64,000 bases of DNA from Phenylobacterium conjunctum (lineage in GTDB: Bacteria; Pseudomonadota; Alphaproteobacteria; Caulobacterales; Caulobacteraceae): assembly GCF_042679085.1 (NCBI RefSeq), contig NZ_JBHTLQ010000020.1, positions 3,160-67,159 of the forward strand, given 5' to 3'. Position 1 is the first letter of the stretch; every line of letters begins with the position of its first letter. A model generated the notes under the pieces. The model searched no databases, had not been told where the DNA came from, and saw only the letters and a program-made list of their open reading frames with translations. Position numbers and translations under genes: made by a program. Positions 43,891 through 51,961 of the stretch are shown here, in pieces.

Positions 43891-44976
43891 ATGCTGGCGC
43901 TCGCTCGCCTCTTCCTTGCGGTCGCCCTGCTGGCGGTCGCGAATCTTCCCCAGGCCGCCCGGGCCCGAGACGCCACCCCCTCGCCGGAGGTGGCTTGGCG
44001 CCTGCTGGACTATATCGCCGTGGATTACCCCGGCGCCGTCTCCAAAGGCCGGATCATCAGCGAGGCCGAGTATGCGGAGATGCGGGAATTCTCCGCCTCC
44101 GTGCGCAGCCGCATCGGCGGCCTGCCGGCAAGTTCGGCGAAACCGCAGCTCCTTACGGAGGCCAACGCGCTCATCGCATCGGTGGATCAGCGCGCGGAGC
44201 CTGCGGACGTGGCGCGACAGGCCCGGACCCTCGCAACCGATCTACTCAAGGCCTACCCCGTGCCGCTGGCGCCGCAGCAGGCGCCGGACCTCGCCCGGGG
44301 GGCGGCCCTCTATGCCGAGCAGTGCGCGTCTTGTCACGGCGCCGGCGGTAAGTGTGACGGTCCGAACGCCAAAGGGCTGGAGCCGCCGCCGATCGCCTTC
44401 ACCGACCTGGCGCGCGCCAGGGAACGCAGCCTCTTTGGTCTCTACCAGGTGATCGGTCAGGGGCTCGACGGCACGGCGATGGCGAGCTTCGCCCATCTGT
44501 CGTCCGAAGACCGCTGGGCCCTCGCCTACTATGTGGGGAGCCTCGCCTATTCGCGAGAGGCCGAGCGGGCCGGCGAGCAGGCTTGGCGCGCCGGGCCACA
44601 GATGCGAGGCGTCGTGCCCGATCTGCAGGCGCTCACCCAGACCACCCCCGCGGCGCTCGCCGCTCGCGTGGGCGAGCCGCAAGCGAACCAGCTCATGGCC
44701 TATCTGCGCCGTCATCCGGAGGCTGTGGCGACCCAGTCAGCCGGCGGTCTGGATGTCGCGCGCCAAAAGCTCGCCCAGAGCCTTGCGGCCTACCGGGCTG
44801 GCGATCGCAAGCGGGCGGAGGAGCTGGCGCTGTCGGCCTATCTCGACGGCTTTGAGCCTGTCGAACCTCTGCTGCGCGCGCGCGACGGCGCGCTGATGGC
44901 CAAGGTCGAGGGCGCCATGGGCGAGCTGCGGGCGAGCCTTAACCGCGGGGCGCCGCCGGCCGAGGTGGCCGCGTAG
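43891..44976 (+). CDS. Periplasmic cytochrome c-type half of a split cytochrome-FTR1 metal permease
   Basis: 361 aa from the ATG at 43891. Signal (ALARLFLAVALLAVANLPQA), a helical region, then a c-type heme motif CASCHG and distal Met in the following 60 residues (GTAMASFAH). Continues to LNRGAPPAEVAA and stops at TAG 44974-44976. In PbrT-like proteins this cytochrome part is the N-terminal half of one FTR1 polypeptide. The next codons, in the same frame, continue the family (VRGLEALFDEAARALAPEQ). Confidence 0.85.
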   Translation: MLALARLFLAVALLAVANLPQAARARDATPSPEVAWRLLDYIAVDYPGAVSKGRIISEAEYAEMREFSASVRSRIGGLPASSAKPQLLTEANALIASVDQRAEPADVARQARTLATDLLKAYPVPLAPQQAPDLARGAALYAEQCASCHGAGGKCDGPNAKGLEPPPIAFTDLARARERSLFGLYQVIGQGLDGTAMASFAHLSSEDRWALAYYVGSLAYSREAERAGEQAWRAGPQMRGVVPDLQALTQTTPAALAARVGEPQANQLMAYLRRHPEAVATQSAGGLDVARQKLAQSLAAYRAGDRKRAEELALSAYLDGFEPVEPLLRARDGALMAKVEGAMGELRASLNRGAPPAEVAA

Positions 44977-44994
44977 GTCCGCGGGCTCGAGGCC

Positions 44995-45840
44995 TTGTTC
45001 GATGAGGCCGCTCGCGCGCTCGCGCCGGAGCAGGCCAGCGCCGCCTCGAGCTTCCTGGGCGCCTTCACCATTCTGCTGCGCGAAGGCGTCGAGGCGCTGC
45101 TGATCGTGATCGCCATGATCGCCTTCCTGCGGAAGGCCGAGCGCCAGGACGTGCTTGCCTATGTGCATGGTGGCTGGATCACGGCGCTCGTGGCGGGCGG
45201 GCTCACCTGGGCGGCCGCGACCTACCTGATCTCGATCAGCGGGGCGAGCCGTGAGCTCACCGAGGGGTTCGGCTCGCTGGTCTCGGCAGTCGTGCTGATC
45301 TCGGTGGGCGTCTGGATGCACGGGAAGGCGCAAGCCGGCGCCTGGCAGGCCTACATTCGCGACAAGCTGTCGGCGGCGCTCTCGAAGCGGTCGGCCTGGT
45401 TCCTGTTCCTGCTGGCCTTCATCGTTGTCTACCGGGAGGTCTTCGAGACCATCCTCTTCTACGCCGCCCTCTGGAGCCAAGGTGGTCAGCTCGCCATGCT
45501 GTCGGGCGCCGCTCTGGCCGTGGCCAGCCTGGCGGTGATCGCCTGGGCGCTCCTAACCTACAGCAAACGCCTGCCCGTCGCGCAGTTCTTCTCCTACAGC
45601 TCGATCCTGATCGCGGTGCTGGCTGTCGTGCTCACCGGCAAGGGCGTCGCGGGGCTGCAGGAGGCGGGGATGCTGGACGTGCGGCCCCTGGCCGCCCTGC
45701 CCCGCATCGAGGTGCTCGGTGTCTTCCCGACCTGGGAAGGGCTCATGGCCCAGCTCCTGACGCTGACGGCGGTAGTGGTTGGGTTCTGGGCGGCGGGCCG
45801 GCGCGCCCAGGCTGCGGCCCGCCTGCGGGTCGATCCTTGA
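44995..45840 (+). CDS. FTR1/PbrT-type membrane permease half
   Basis: 281 aa if begun at TTG 44995; no ATG or ribosome-binding site supports an independent start. Seven membrane helices. Both REGxE-type motifs of FTR1 metal permeases are present (LLREGVEALLIVIAMI; VVYREVFETILFY). FTR1/ILT proteins take up Fe, or Pb(II) in PbrT of Cupriavidus. It is in the same frame as the cytochrome part, separated by one TAG. If the stop is real this half is probably not made efficiently. Confidence 0.8.
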   Translation: MFDEAARALAPEQASAASSFLGAFTILLREGVEALLIVIAMIAFLRKAERQDVLAYVHGGWITALVAGGLTWAAATYLISISGASRELTEGFGSLVSAVVLISVGVWMHGKAQAGAWQAYIRDKLSAALSKRSAWFLFLLAFIVVYREVFETILFYAALWSQGGQLAMLSGAALAVASLAVIAWALLTYSKRLPVAQFFSYSSILIAVLAVVLTGKGVAGLQEAGMLDVRPLAALPRIEVLGVFPTWEGLMAQLLTLTAVVVGFWAAGRRAQAAARLRVDP

Positions 45841-46034
45841 TGATCGAGCGCAAGGAGCAGGGCTGGCGGCCGAGTCCTCAGACCCGCGACTTGAATGGGG
45901 CGGCTGATCGGAGCCCGCCTTAGCCAACCGCCACGTTCAAGTCGGGCCTCGGGTGATCGCGTAGCTTCCTCCCTGCTACAGGTCGAGGGAGCTTTCATGC
46001 TTAGGGTTTTGCGGGCGGCGTACGCCCCGCGTTC

Positions 46035-46181
46035 ATGTTCGGGTTCATCGGCGCCGCGCTGGCGCTCGTTGCGAGCGGCCTGCCCTTGGCTTGGCTCGCC
46101 GCACTTCTGGGCGCCGCCAGCGACAGCCGCGCCCGGGTGGACGACATCTGGCGGCCTATGACGCTGAGCCGAACAACTTGA
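46035..46181 (+). CDS. Very small membrane protein (48 aa)
   Basis: 48 aa: one hydrophobic segment (ALALVASGLPLAWLAALLGA) then a polar tail (SDSRARVDDIWRPM). No clear ribosome-binding site. Overlaps the 34-aa protein on the other strand by 26 bp at the 3-prime ends. Either or both may be real. Confidence 0.4.
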   Translation: MFGFIGAALALVASGLPLAWLAALLGAASDSRARVDDIWRPMTLSRTT

Positions 46182-46260
46182 GCAGGAGCACAAAGACAAG
46201 CGCGGCGGCCGGTAGGATCGCGAGCCGGATCCAGGGGTTCAGGTGCCTGAGGTGTTTCAT
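46156..46260 (-). CDS. Very small single-pass membrane protein (34 aa)
   Basis: 34 aa: basic N-terminus (KHLRHLNPWIR) and one membrane helix (LAILPAAALVFVLLLKLF). Composition and topology look like a genuine small membrane protein. Ribosome-binding site weak. Confidence 0.5.
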   Translation of the reverse strand: MKHLRHLNPWIRLAILPAAALVFVLLLKLFGSAS

Positions 46261-46315
46261 TTGTCGCCCTGTTGACCGCGAGCGGGCACCACCTGCGGCC
46301 TCCGCCATCCGAACG

Positions 46316-46540
46316 TCACGATCGCGGTTCCGTCGGCGTCGCCTGGCGTTGGTCGCGATCGCGGGCGTCAATCGTCTCCATACCCGGCGACGGCTTCGGC
46401 GTCGGGCTTGGACTTTCGCCGGGAGCGCCCCACATCGGGCCGGGTCGACTTGCGGGGCCCATCTTTCCGCAGGCGCTGAGCGCCAGGGCGACGGCCAGAA
46501 GGCAGGCGGCCTGGAGCGGCTTGCGTCGTAGGTGGTTCAT
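46316..46540 (-). CDS. Small lipoprotein
   Basis: 74 aa from the ATG at 46540 (GGAG seven bases upstream). Signal and lipobox KPLQAACLLAVALALSAC, mature part Pro/Met/Gly-rich (GKMGPASRPGPMWGAPGES). No domain. Probably co-transcribed with the CusF-like gene upstream. Confidence 0.65.
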   Translation of the reverse strand: MNHLRRKPLQAACLLAVALALSACGKMGPASRPGPMWGAPGESPSPTPKPSPGMETIDARDRDQRQATPTEPRS

Positions 46541-46602
46541 TCGCATCTCCGTTGCCGAACGATTGGGGGCGGTCGGGCCGCGCGGCCCGCTGTCGTGAAC
46601 GG

Positions 46603-47130
46603 TCATGGCCGAGGCCGCGGGACGACGTTGGCCGATGGGCTTGGATCGGCGACGTCAGGGGCGCGGACCTCAGGTCCCGCGACCATCCGCGGCGAGAACG
46701 GCCTGAGGTCGGCGATCTGCTGGCTCTCGAGACGGAAGCGGACCTTGTCGCCGGGCGCCACGCCGGCGAGGAGCGACGACTTGGCGACGCCGAACGGCTT
46801 CGTCCCACCCGGCCAATTCAGGCTCTCGATCGGCTCATAGGCGATGGTGACCCGCCCCGCCTCTACATCAAGGGTCTGTACGACCCCGACCGCCACTACA
46901 TCGCTCATCTTGAAGGGGGCCTGTGGCGGGGGCGGCGGACTGCGCACGTGCGTCGACGGACGACTCGGCGCCCGGGAGACCGGCGGTGGGCGCCCCTGGC
47001 CGGGGCGACCATTTGTACCGCGGCCGTATTGGGCGAGGGCCGGCGTCGCCGCCATGAGCGCCACCAGCAGGAGGGGGGCGACCGAGTGCCGAGTGGGCGC
47101 CGCGATCGACGGCATCGGGAGGCGGATCAT
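46603..47130 (-). CDS. Exported protein with a CusF-like domain lacking Met ligands
   Basis: 175 aa from the ATG at 47130, overlapping the preceding stop (ATGA). Signal peptide (SVAPLLLVALMAATPALA), a Pro/Arg-rich linker, then a CusF-like barrel (VGVVQTLDVEAGRVTIAYEP, then DKVRFRLESQQIADL). The copper motif WPAMTM of CusF is WPGGTKPF here: Trp and Pro are kept but both Met are lost. It may have lost Cu(I) binding or changed metal. Confidence 0.75.
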   Translation of the reverse strand: MIRLPMPSIAAPTRHSVAPLLLVALMAATPALAQYGRGTNGRPGQGRPPPVSRAPSRPSTHVRSPPPPPQAPFKMSDVVAVGVVQTLDVEAGRVTIAYEPIESLNWPGGTKPFGVAKSSLLAGVAPGDKVRFRLESQQIADLRPFSPRMVAGPEVRAPDVADPSPSANVVPRPRP

Positions 47131-47726
47131 GACGTCGCCGCGGGCCGCCGGATGAGCGGCTCTAGGTTCTGCTGGACCGCGCGGGCGTCGAAGGCGCGCG
47201 GATCGCCGGCTGGCTTCAAGCCCCGCCGCAGCAGGATTTCCGCCGTGGCGGTGAACCGCTCGACGGTGCGGACATCGAGCCCACTGGCCCACCCCGGATA
47301 GAGGCCCCCGCCGGGACCGAAGCCGTGCAACCCCGCATGTCCGAACCCGTGGCGTCCGCCGTGCCCCAGTCCGTGGCCGAACCCATGGCCCCAGCCTCCG
47401 AAGGCCGAAACGCCCCCGTAGCCGCTGACGGCGGAGGCGTAGGCCTTGCGGTCTGTGGCCCGGTCGGCGAGCTCGAACCAGTCATACCCGCGCGCGAGGG
47501 TGAGCTCTGCGGCTCGATAGAGCAGTCCCACCTCCACGGTCTCGCGGGAGGTAAGGGTGTTGCCGGCAAAGGAGACGCGGAGACGGTCGGGCTCCACCTG
47601 GGTGTCCGTGTAGCCGCCGCTCACTGGCCCACGGCTGACCTGCGGCTGATAGGGGGTGACCGTGGCGCAGCTCGCGAGCAGCGCGGCGCCGGCCACAAGC
47701 GACAGAAGTCGAAGAGGGTGTGTCAT
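47127..47726 (-). CDS. Lipoprotein of a family seen in Caulobacter (CC0125/CC1285-like)
   Basis: 199 aa from the ATG at 47726. Lipobox LLASCATVTPYQPQ, then SGGYTDTQVEPDRLRVSFAG, NTLTSRETVEVGLLYRAAEL and YDWFELADRATD, a Gly/His-rich region (GHGFGHGLGHGGRHGFGHAG) and FDARAVQQNL. A paralogue is at 54015-54611. Role unknown. Overlaps the CusF-like gene by ATGA. Confidence 0.85.
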   Translation of the reverse strand: MTHPLRLLSLVAGAALLASCATVTPYQPQVSRGPVSGGYTDTQVEPDRLRVSFAGNTLTSRETVEVGLLYRAAELTLARGYDWFELADRATDRKAYASAVSGYGGVSAFGGWGHGFGHGLGHGGRHGFGHAGLHGFGPGGGLYPGWASGLDVRTVERFTATAEILLRRGLKPAGDPRAFDARAVQQNLEPLIRRPAATS

Positions 47727-47784
47727 GTTGCATCTCCGCGCTGGCGCGGAGCTCCTGTGGAGGGGGACTGAGGACGGGCGAGTG

Positions 47785-48096
47785 TCAGTCGAAGACATCG
47801 AAGATGCTCCGACGGCGGCCATGCTTGCCGTAGCCGCCGCCATGACCGCCGCCGTGGCTGTCGCGGCCCCGGTCGTGATCGCCATGGCCGCCACGACGCG
47901 AGTCATACCGCTCCGGCGGGGGCTGTCGCGCCACCGGCGCCACGTCGGCCTCGGCGCGGGCGTCGGCTAGGAGCTTCTCAAGCTCGCCGCGATCCAGCCA
48001 GACGCCCCGGCAGGTGGGGCACATGTCGAACTGAACGCCATCGCGGGCGATGACCTCCATCGCGGCGTTGTCGTTGGGACACATCATCAAGGGCAT
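47785..48096 (-). CDS. Zinc-ribbon (TFIIB-type) protein with Gly/His/Asp-rich tail, copy 1
   Basis: 103 aa; GGAGG precedes the ATG at 48096. Zinc ribbon with CPND...CPTCRGVWLDRGELEKLL, the zf-TFIIB signature. The tail is Gly/His/Arg/Asp-rich (RRGGHGDHDRGRDSHGGG). A paralogue is at 56255-56608. Function unknown. Confidence 0.85.
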   Translation of the reverse strand: MPLMMCPNDNAAMEVIARDGVQFDMCPTCRGVWLDRGELEKLLADARAEADVAPVARQPPPERYDSRRGGHGDHDRGRDSHGGGHGGGYGKHGRRRSIFDVFD

Positions 48097-48139
48097 GGAG
48101 CCTCCAGGCGCCGAGGCGCGTTGCACGGGTTGGGGGATG

Positions 48140-48622
48140 TCACCGCCGGGTCTCCGCAGCGTCGGCGGGGTCGCGCTGGGCGAACTTTTTGATGGGCTTG
48201 AGGCCGCGCATGGTGAGGAAGGCGGCGAGGGCCAGGATGGCGGCGATGTCGAACAGGCCATAGCCCACCGCCGCGCCGATCGCGCCCGTCACCCATAGGC
48301 CCGCCGCCGTGGCGGTGCCGTCCGCATGGCCGCGGTACTTCAGGATCGCTCCGCCACCGATGAAACCGACGCCGGTGATCAGGCCCTCCATGACCCGGCC
48401 TTGGGCCTCGCTCTCGCGCCCCAGCACGCTGACCGCCACGATCACGAAGCCGCAGGCCGCCATGGCCACCAGCGGAAAAGTCCGCAGCCCGGCACTGCGT
48501 TCGTGACGTTCGTTGTAGAGGCCGATCGGCAGGGCCAGGAGGAAAGCCAGGCCCAGATCGGCCAAGTGGCGCACGACCGCGCCCGGATCGGCGAGGCCCC
48601 AGGCGGAGAGCCAATCAACCAT
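48140..48622 (-). CDS. MgtC/SapB family membrane protein
   Basis: 160 aa with four to five membrane helices. MgtC signature: FLLALPIGLYNERHERSAGL, RTFPLVAMAACGFVIVAVSV, GVGFIGGGAILKYRG. MgtC proteins are linked to magnesium homeostasis and survival in acid or host cells. Fragments of this family recur at 52450 and 57172. Confidence 0.92.
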   Translation of the reverse strand: MVDWLSAWGLADPGAVVRHLADLGLAFLLALPIGLYNERHERSAGLRTFPLVAMAACGFVIVAVSVLGRESEAQGRVMEGLITGVGFIGGGAILKYRGHADGTATAAGLWVTGAIGAAVGYGLFDIAAILALAAFLTMRGLKPIKKFAQRDPADAAETRR

Positions 48623-48658
48623 GGGCGGACCGCCGGTCAGACCTTTGCGGGGGCGGTT

Positions 48659-49078
48659 TCACTTGGACTGCAGCAGGCGCATGGTGCTCTGCTCCATCGC
48701 GTGGGAGGTGTCGATGACGTTGAGGTTGGCCTCGTAGGCGCGCTGCGCCGCCTTGAAGTCGAGGGACTCGACTAGGGTCTCGACATTCGAGAGCGTCACG
48801 TAGCCGCTCGGATCTGCGGCCGGATGGCCCGGGCTATACTCCTTCTTGAACGCCGTCGGATCGGGTTCGGTCCGGACCAGCTGGACGCTCACGGACCCAT
48901 CCTCCAGCTTGAGCGGCGCGAAGATCGGCATCTGGCGTCGGTAGGGGTCGCCGCCCGGGGTGGCAGCGGTGGTCTGAGAGTTCGCGATATTCTCCGCGAT
49001 AATCCGCATCCGCGCCTGCTGGGCGCGGAGCGCCATCGCCGCGATCGCCATCGGACCGCCTTCACCAAGCTTGGTCAT
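48659..49078 (-). CDS. flgC: FlgC-like flagellar proximal-rod protein, orphan copy 2
   Basis: 139 aa from the ATG at 49078 (AGGAG upstream). Same layout as the copy at 4007-4426: RMRIIAENIANSQTTAATPG, DPYRRQMPIF, HPAADPSGYVTLSNVE, AQRAYEANLNVIDTSHAM. The copies are of equal length and similar sequence. No other flagellar gene is adjacent. Confidence 0.9.
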   Translation of the reverse strand: MTKLGEGGPMAIAAMALRAQQARMRIIAENIANSQTTAATPGGDPYRRQMPIFAPLKLEDGSVSVQLVRTEPDPTAFKKEYSPGHPAADPSGYVTLSNVETLVESLDFKAAQRAYEANLNVIDTSHAMEQSTMRLLQSK

Positions 49079-49692
49079 GAGCAACTCCTGGGGTGTCGTC
49101 CTCTCGGACTCGGCTGAAATGGGAGGTTGGGGGCGCCGCCGGTAATGACGCGCCACCGTCGGGTGATCGGCGGGGCGCATTCGGGACGGGGACCGGCCCG
49201 CCCGCCGCCGGCAAAGCCCTCTCGAGGCGGGCTGCTTGCAGTTGACTCCTCCTCCGCGGGCCAGGGTCACCCGTTGCGAAAGGAGGCCTAATGGTGTGCG
49301 CCGGCTTGGGCGGCTTTCGCCGTCATGCCGGCGCGTCCGGTCGCCTCCGTGATGGGTGGGGGGCGACGACCGGAACCGACATTCGAGCTGGGCCCCTCGA
49401 ACGGAAGGAGGACGGGGAAAAGGGTAACGCCGGCGTGGCGTCGGGAGTGACACGCCGGCGCACCCAGCCAGGCCTGGCGAATAGGCAACGACCTGGTTGG
49501 ACTGCGCTGCGCCGCCCGGTGGAGTTCGGGAGCGGAGAATGGTTCGATGCACGACGCAGCGCCGCACACCCAAGGGTGGGCGGCACGAGAAGCGACCGCG
49601 CGACACGGCCTGCGGCGACTGTCGGGGCACAGCTTTGACATCCCTCTGCGAACAAGACCAAGGCGACGCCCGAAGGGGCGCTCAGGCTTGGC
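49079..49692. other. 614-bp stretch without a confident gene
   Basis: Several open frames on both strands are mutually overlapping with Arg/Pro/Ala composition typical of shadow frames at this GC content. It contains the hairpin at 49428-49460, a purine-rich stretch (49401-49425) and the flgC ribosome-binding site. No RNA gene recognised. Confidence 0.5.
49428..49460 (-). terminator. Hairpin with 10-bp perfect stem, terminator candidate for the minus strand
   Basis: CGCCGGCGTG (49428-49437) pairs with CACGCCGGCG (49451-49460). On the minus strand it is followed by TTACCCTTTT, a weak T-rich tail. It would terminate the gene ending at 49693. Confidence 0.5.
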
Positions 49693-50130
49693 TCAGGCGC
49701 GAGGGGGACGCTCCAGGCGGTCAGGCTCGACCGGCGGCGGCGGCAGGGCGAATTCTGAGCGCCAGCGCAAGGGCTGACGCGCCACCGTCTCGGCGACCTG
49801 CATGTCGGCCGGCATCGGGGCCATGTGGCCCGCGCAGCCGCCGCAGGTCCGGGCGGGCGCCGTGATCGGGGCCCCGACATCGTCCGGTCCGCCGACGGGC
49901 GGAGCTTGGACCGAGGTTTGCAGCCCCGCCCCCTGCGTCTGTTCGACACCGACGTCAGCCGCCGGCGGGCCGGCATGCGCCAGCGGGCCACAGGAGAGGC
50001 AGGTGCCCAGCAGGCAGAGCGCGAAGACCGGTGTGAGCAGAAGCCGCAGCCACCCGTTCGCCGTCGGGCGCGACGACCGGTGCGTCCGCCAATGCGGAGC
50101 TCCTCGCGTCGTGACCGAAGCTTCGAACAT
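49693..50130 (-). CDS. Exported or membrane-anchored Pro/Cys protein
   Basis: 145 aa from the ATG at 50130. A hydrophobic segment at residues about 27-52 (LRLLLTPVFALCLLGTCLSC) then Gly/Pro/Thr-rich sequence with a CGGCAGHM motif and a Pro-rich tail (FALPPPPVEPDRLERPPRA). CxxC and Met suggest metal or redox binding. No family recognised. Confidence 0.5.
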   Translation of the reverse strand: MFEASVTTRGAPHWRTHRSSRPTANGWLRLLLTPVFALCLLGTCLSCGPLAHAGPPAADVGVEQTQGAGLQTSVQAPPVGGPDDVGAPITAPARTCGGCAGHMAPMPADMQVAETVARQPLRWRSEFALPPPPVEPDRLERPPRA

Positions 50131-50210
50131 GGTGGGATAGTGCCTGCATTCTCGCGCTTCGGGAAGCACGATCGAGTCGCCAACCCGCGCAGCGGGGCGG
50201 ACCGAAGCGC

Positions 50211-50246
50211 CCCGATCACTACGTTGGCGAGCGGCCGTTGAATCTC
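50211..50246 (-). pseudogene. Short remnant of an RND efflux pump C-terminus
   Basis: The minus-strand frame reads EIQRPLANVVIG, nearly identical to EVQRPLATVVIG near the C-terminus of the RND pump at 59960-63157. Codons CGG CCG CTC GCC are identical in both. Flanking sequence carries stops and no longer matches. Looks like a relic of an old RND gene copy. Confidence 0.45.
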
Positions 50247-50438
50247 CGGTCCGAAGTAGCCTTGCGATCAGGACCCCGGCCGCGCCTGAGCCGCCGGCAC
50301 ATTGGCTACGATACCGGCCTCGTTGCCCGAACTGGCCGGCGACCGCGACGAGGGGGAAGTCCGACGACGCGATGCTCCGCGCAGCCAAAGGCCAGGACGG
50401 CCACCCGCGACGTTACGCCAGCAGAAGGAGAGTTGGTC

Positions 50439-50705
50439 GTGCTGAAATCTAGACGCGCGGATCGTCCTGATGCTCGCCGGACTGGCAAGCGTCGTCCTGG
50501 CGGGCTGCTCGACGTGCGGCGCCGGCAGCTACGGTTCGCATGGCCGTTCCTATCCCAGCTACGGGTACAGCACGCCTTACAGCTATGTCGAGGGTCGCTA
50601 CGCGACGCCTCGCGCCTACGATCGCGCCTACGATCGCGGCTACGGGTTCCGCGGCTATTCCAGGAGCCCAACGGCTTTGGCCACCTGGGCGGGCGGTGGC
50701 ACTAG
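50439..50705 (+). pseudogene. Tyr/Gly-rich lipoprotein gene with two compensating frameshifts
   Basis: The intact relative at 55776-56060 starts MLRRRR, has a lipobox GLALAGCSTYGAG and ends NGFGHLGGRRH. Here GTG 50439 begins MLKSRRA, the middle (LAGCSTCGAGSYGSHGRSYP) lies in the next frame from about 50460 to 50672, and the end NGFGHLGGRWH is back in the first frame. Upstream sequence including the GTTACGCC and GAAGGAG boxes also matches. One single-base gain and one loss would explain it; sequencing error is possible. Confidence 0.65.
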
Positions 50706-51592
50706 GCTGACCAAGCCGGCGGCGCGGGCTTCAAGGCATAGAAGGCCCCGCGAACCCGCGTGACCCGCTCAGACCGCGTGAGCGTAAACCGCTCCCCGTC
50801 CAAAATCGCGGGGATCGGCCGGCTGGAGGCGATCTCCAGGCTCTCCAAGTGCGCGAGCGTGACGGTCTCATCGGCTCGCCAGCCGCGAAACGCGGACATC
50901 ACCGCCAGACGGATCGCGTCCCCCGCGCCATCGACATCGATGGCTGCGGCTTCAAGCAGCACCTCCCCGTCAGTCTCCGGCGGCGGCAACGGACAGAGCA
51001 CCACAACCGCTTCGGCCTTCGAGGCGGACTTTCCCTCGAATCGGTATCTGAGTTCGGCTCCCAGCGCCTGCTTGAGGGCCGCGACCCCCTGTTCCCACGC
51101 GGCGGGCAGATCGCCATCCCGGATAGCCTCGCGGGCTTCGGCGAAGAGGGATGCGCCGCCGAACACGCCTGCGACGTAAAAGCGGTGGCCCCCCACCTGC
51201 CCGCCATGCACGGCTTGCACGATCGGCGCGGCGAGGGTGTCGGTCAGCGCTTCTCGCCAGGTACGGGCGCCGTAGAGCGCCTTGGGGAGCATGTTCATGG
51301 TCCCGCCCGGCAGTGGCATGAGCAGAGGGCCTTCGGCCTCGCACCGCTGGGCGGCCGCCCGTATGGTGCCGTCGCCGCCCAGAACGACCATTACGTCCAA
51401 CCCACTTTCCGTCGCCTGGTCCAAAGCTCGATCCACCCCCTTGCCGACGACATCCCAGACTTGCACCGGCTCGACCTCGGCCGTCTCCAGGACGCTGAGG
51501 ACGGCGCCGCGGGTGGAGCTGTCGCAGCTGCCACTCGAGGTGTTCAGAAGGACGCCGATCCGGAGCGAACGCAGGTCGAGGTCTGACGGCAC
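50702..51592 (-). CDS. Diacylglycerol-kinase-family lipid kinase
   Basis: 296 aa. Catalytic domain with LLNTSSGS, the nucleotide loop VMVVLGGDGTIRAAAQ and LMPLPGGTMNMLPKAL, then the second domain (GGQVGGHRFYVAGVFGGASL). It phosphorylates a lipid such as diacylglycerol or a sphingosine-like base. Stop overlaps the end of the lipoprotein pseudogene by 4 bp. A decayed copy lies at 56075-56260. Confidence 0.9.
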   Translation of the reverse strand: MPSDLDLRSLRIGVLLNTSSGSCDSSTRGAVLSVLETAEVEPVQVWDVVGKGVDRALDQATESGLDVMVVLGGDGTIRAAAQRCEAEGPLLMPLPGGTMNMLPKALYGARTWREALTDTLAAPIVQAVHGGQVGGHRFYVAGVFGGASLFAEAREAIRDGDLPAAWEQGVAALKQALGAELRYRFEGKSASKAEAVVVLCPLPPPETDGEVLLEAAAIDVDGAGDAIRLAVMSAFRGWRADETVTLAHLESLEIASSRPIPAILDGERFTLTRSERVTRVRGAFYALKPAPPAWSA

Positions 51593-51914
51593 TATGGGTC
51601 GCGATGAGACGGCGCCAGGCGGTATTTGACCTGTCAGCGCCTAGGACGGAGAGGACCTCGGTCGCAACGGCCACGGCCGAAGCGGGTTGCCGATTTTGTG
51701 CTCCGCCAGTCGTCAAAAACGCGGCGGGGGAAGCCTCGGCGTCGGCGGTGACCGCCGCCATGCCCCCTCCCCGCCGTGACGATGGTCCGATGACCTCCGC
51801 CGGGTCCGGGCGATAGGCGCCGTCCGACAGCTCCCCGTCACCAGCAGACGCCTGGCGGTCCCGTTGGGGGTCGTATGGGGGTCCATAGGCGGCGGCGCGC
51901 TCGTACTCCTTGGA
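51593..51914. other. 322-bp stretch without a confident gene
   Basis: Between the lipid kinase start and a terminator. Only short overlapping frames of low-complexity composition are seen. Should hold the promoter of the kinase gene; no convincing hexamers found. Confidence 0.45.
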
Positions 51915-51942
51915 GACGCTCCGCCCGCGCGGGCGGAGCGTC
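51915..51942 (-). terminator. Perfect 28-bp palindrome, terminator of the Tyr/Gln-rich gene
   Basis: GACGCTCCGCCCGC and its exact reverse complement are adjacent (14-bp arms, no spacer). It lies 20 bp after the stop of the minus-strand gene at 51962. As RNA it forms a strong GC stem with a small loop. Confidence 0.7.
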
Positions 51943-51961
51943 CCGGATCAAGCCAAACGAC

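Noticed and set aside
45887..45944. Inverted repeat CGACTTGAA / TTCAAGTCG after FTR1
   Set aside because: Nine-bp arms with a 40-nt gap; too weak to call a terminator or operator.
49288..49641. Overlapping plus- and minus-strand frames of about 115 codons
   Set aside because: They mirror one another, lack ribosome-binding sites and have Arg/Pro/Gly-rich shadow composition.
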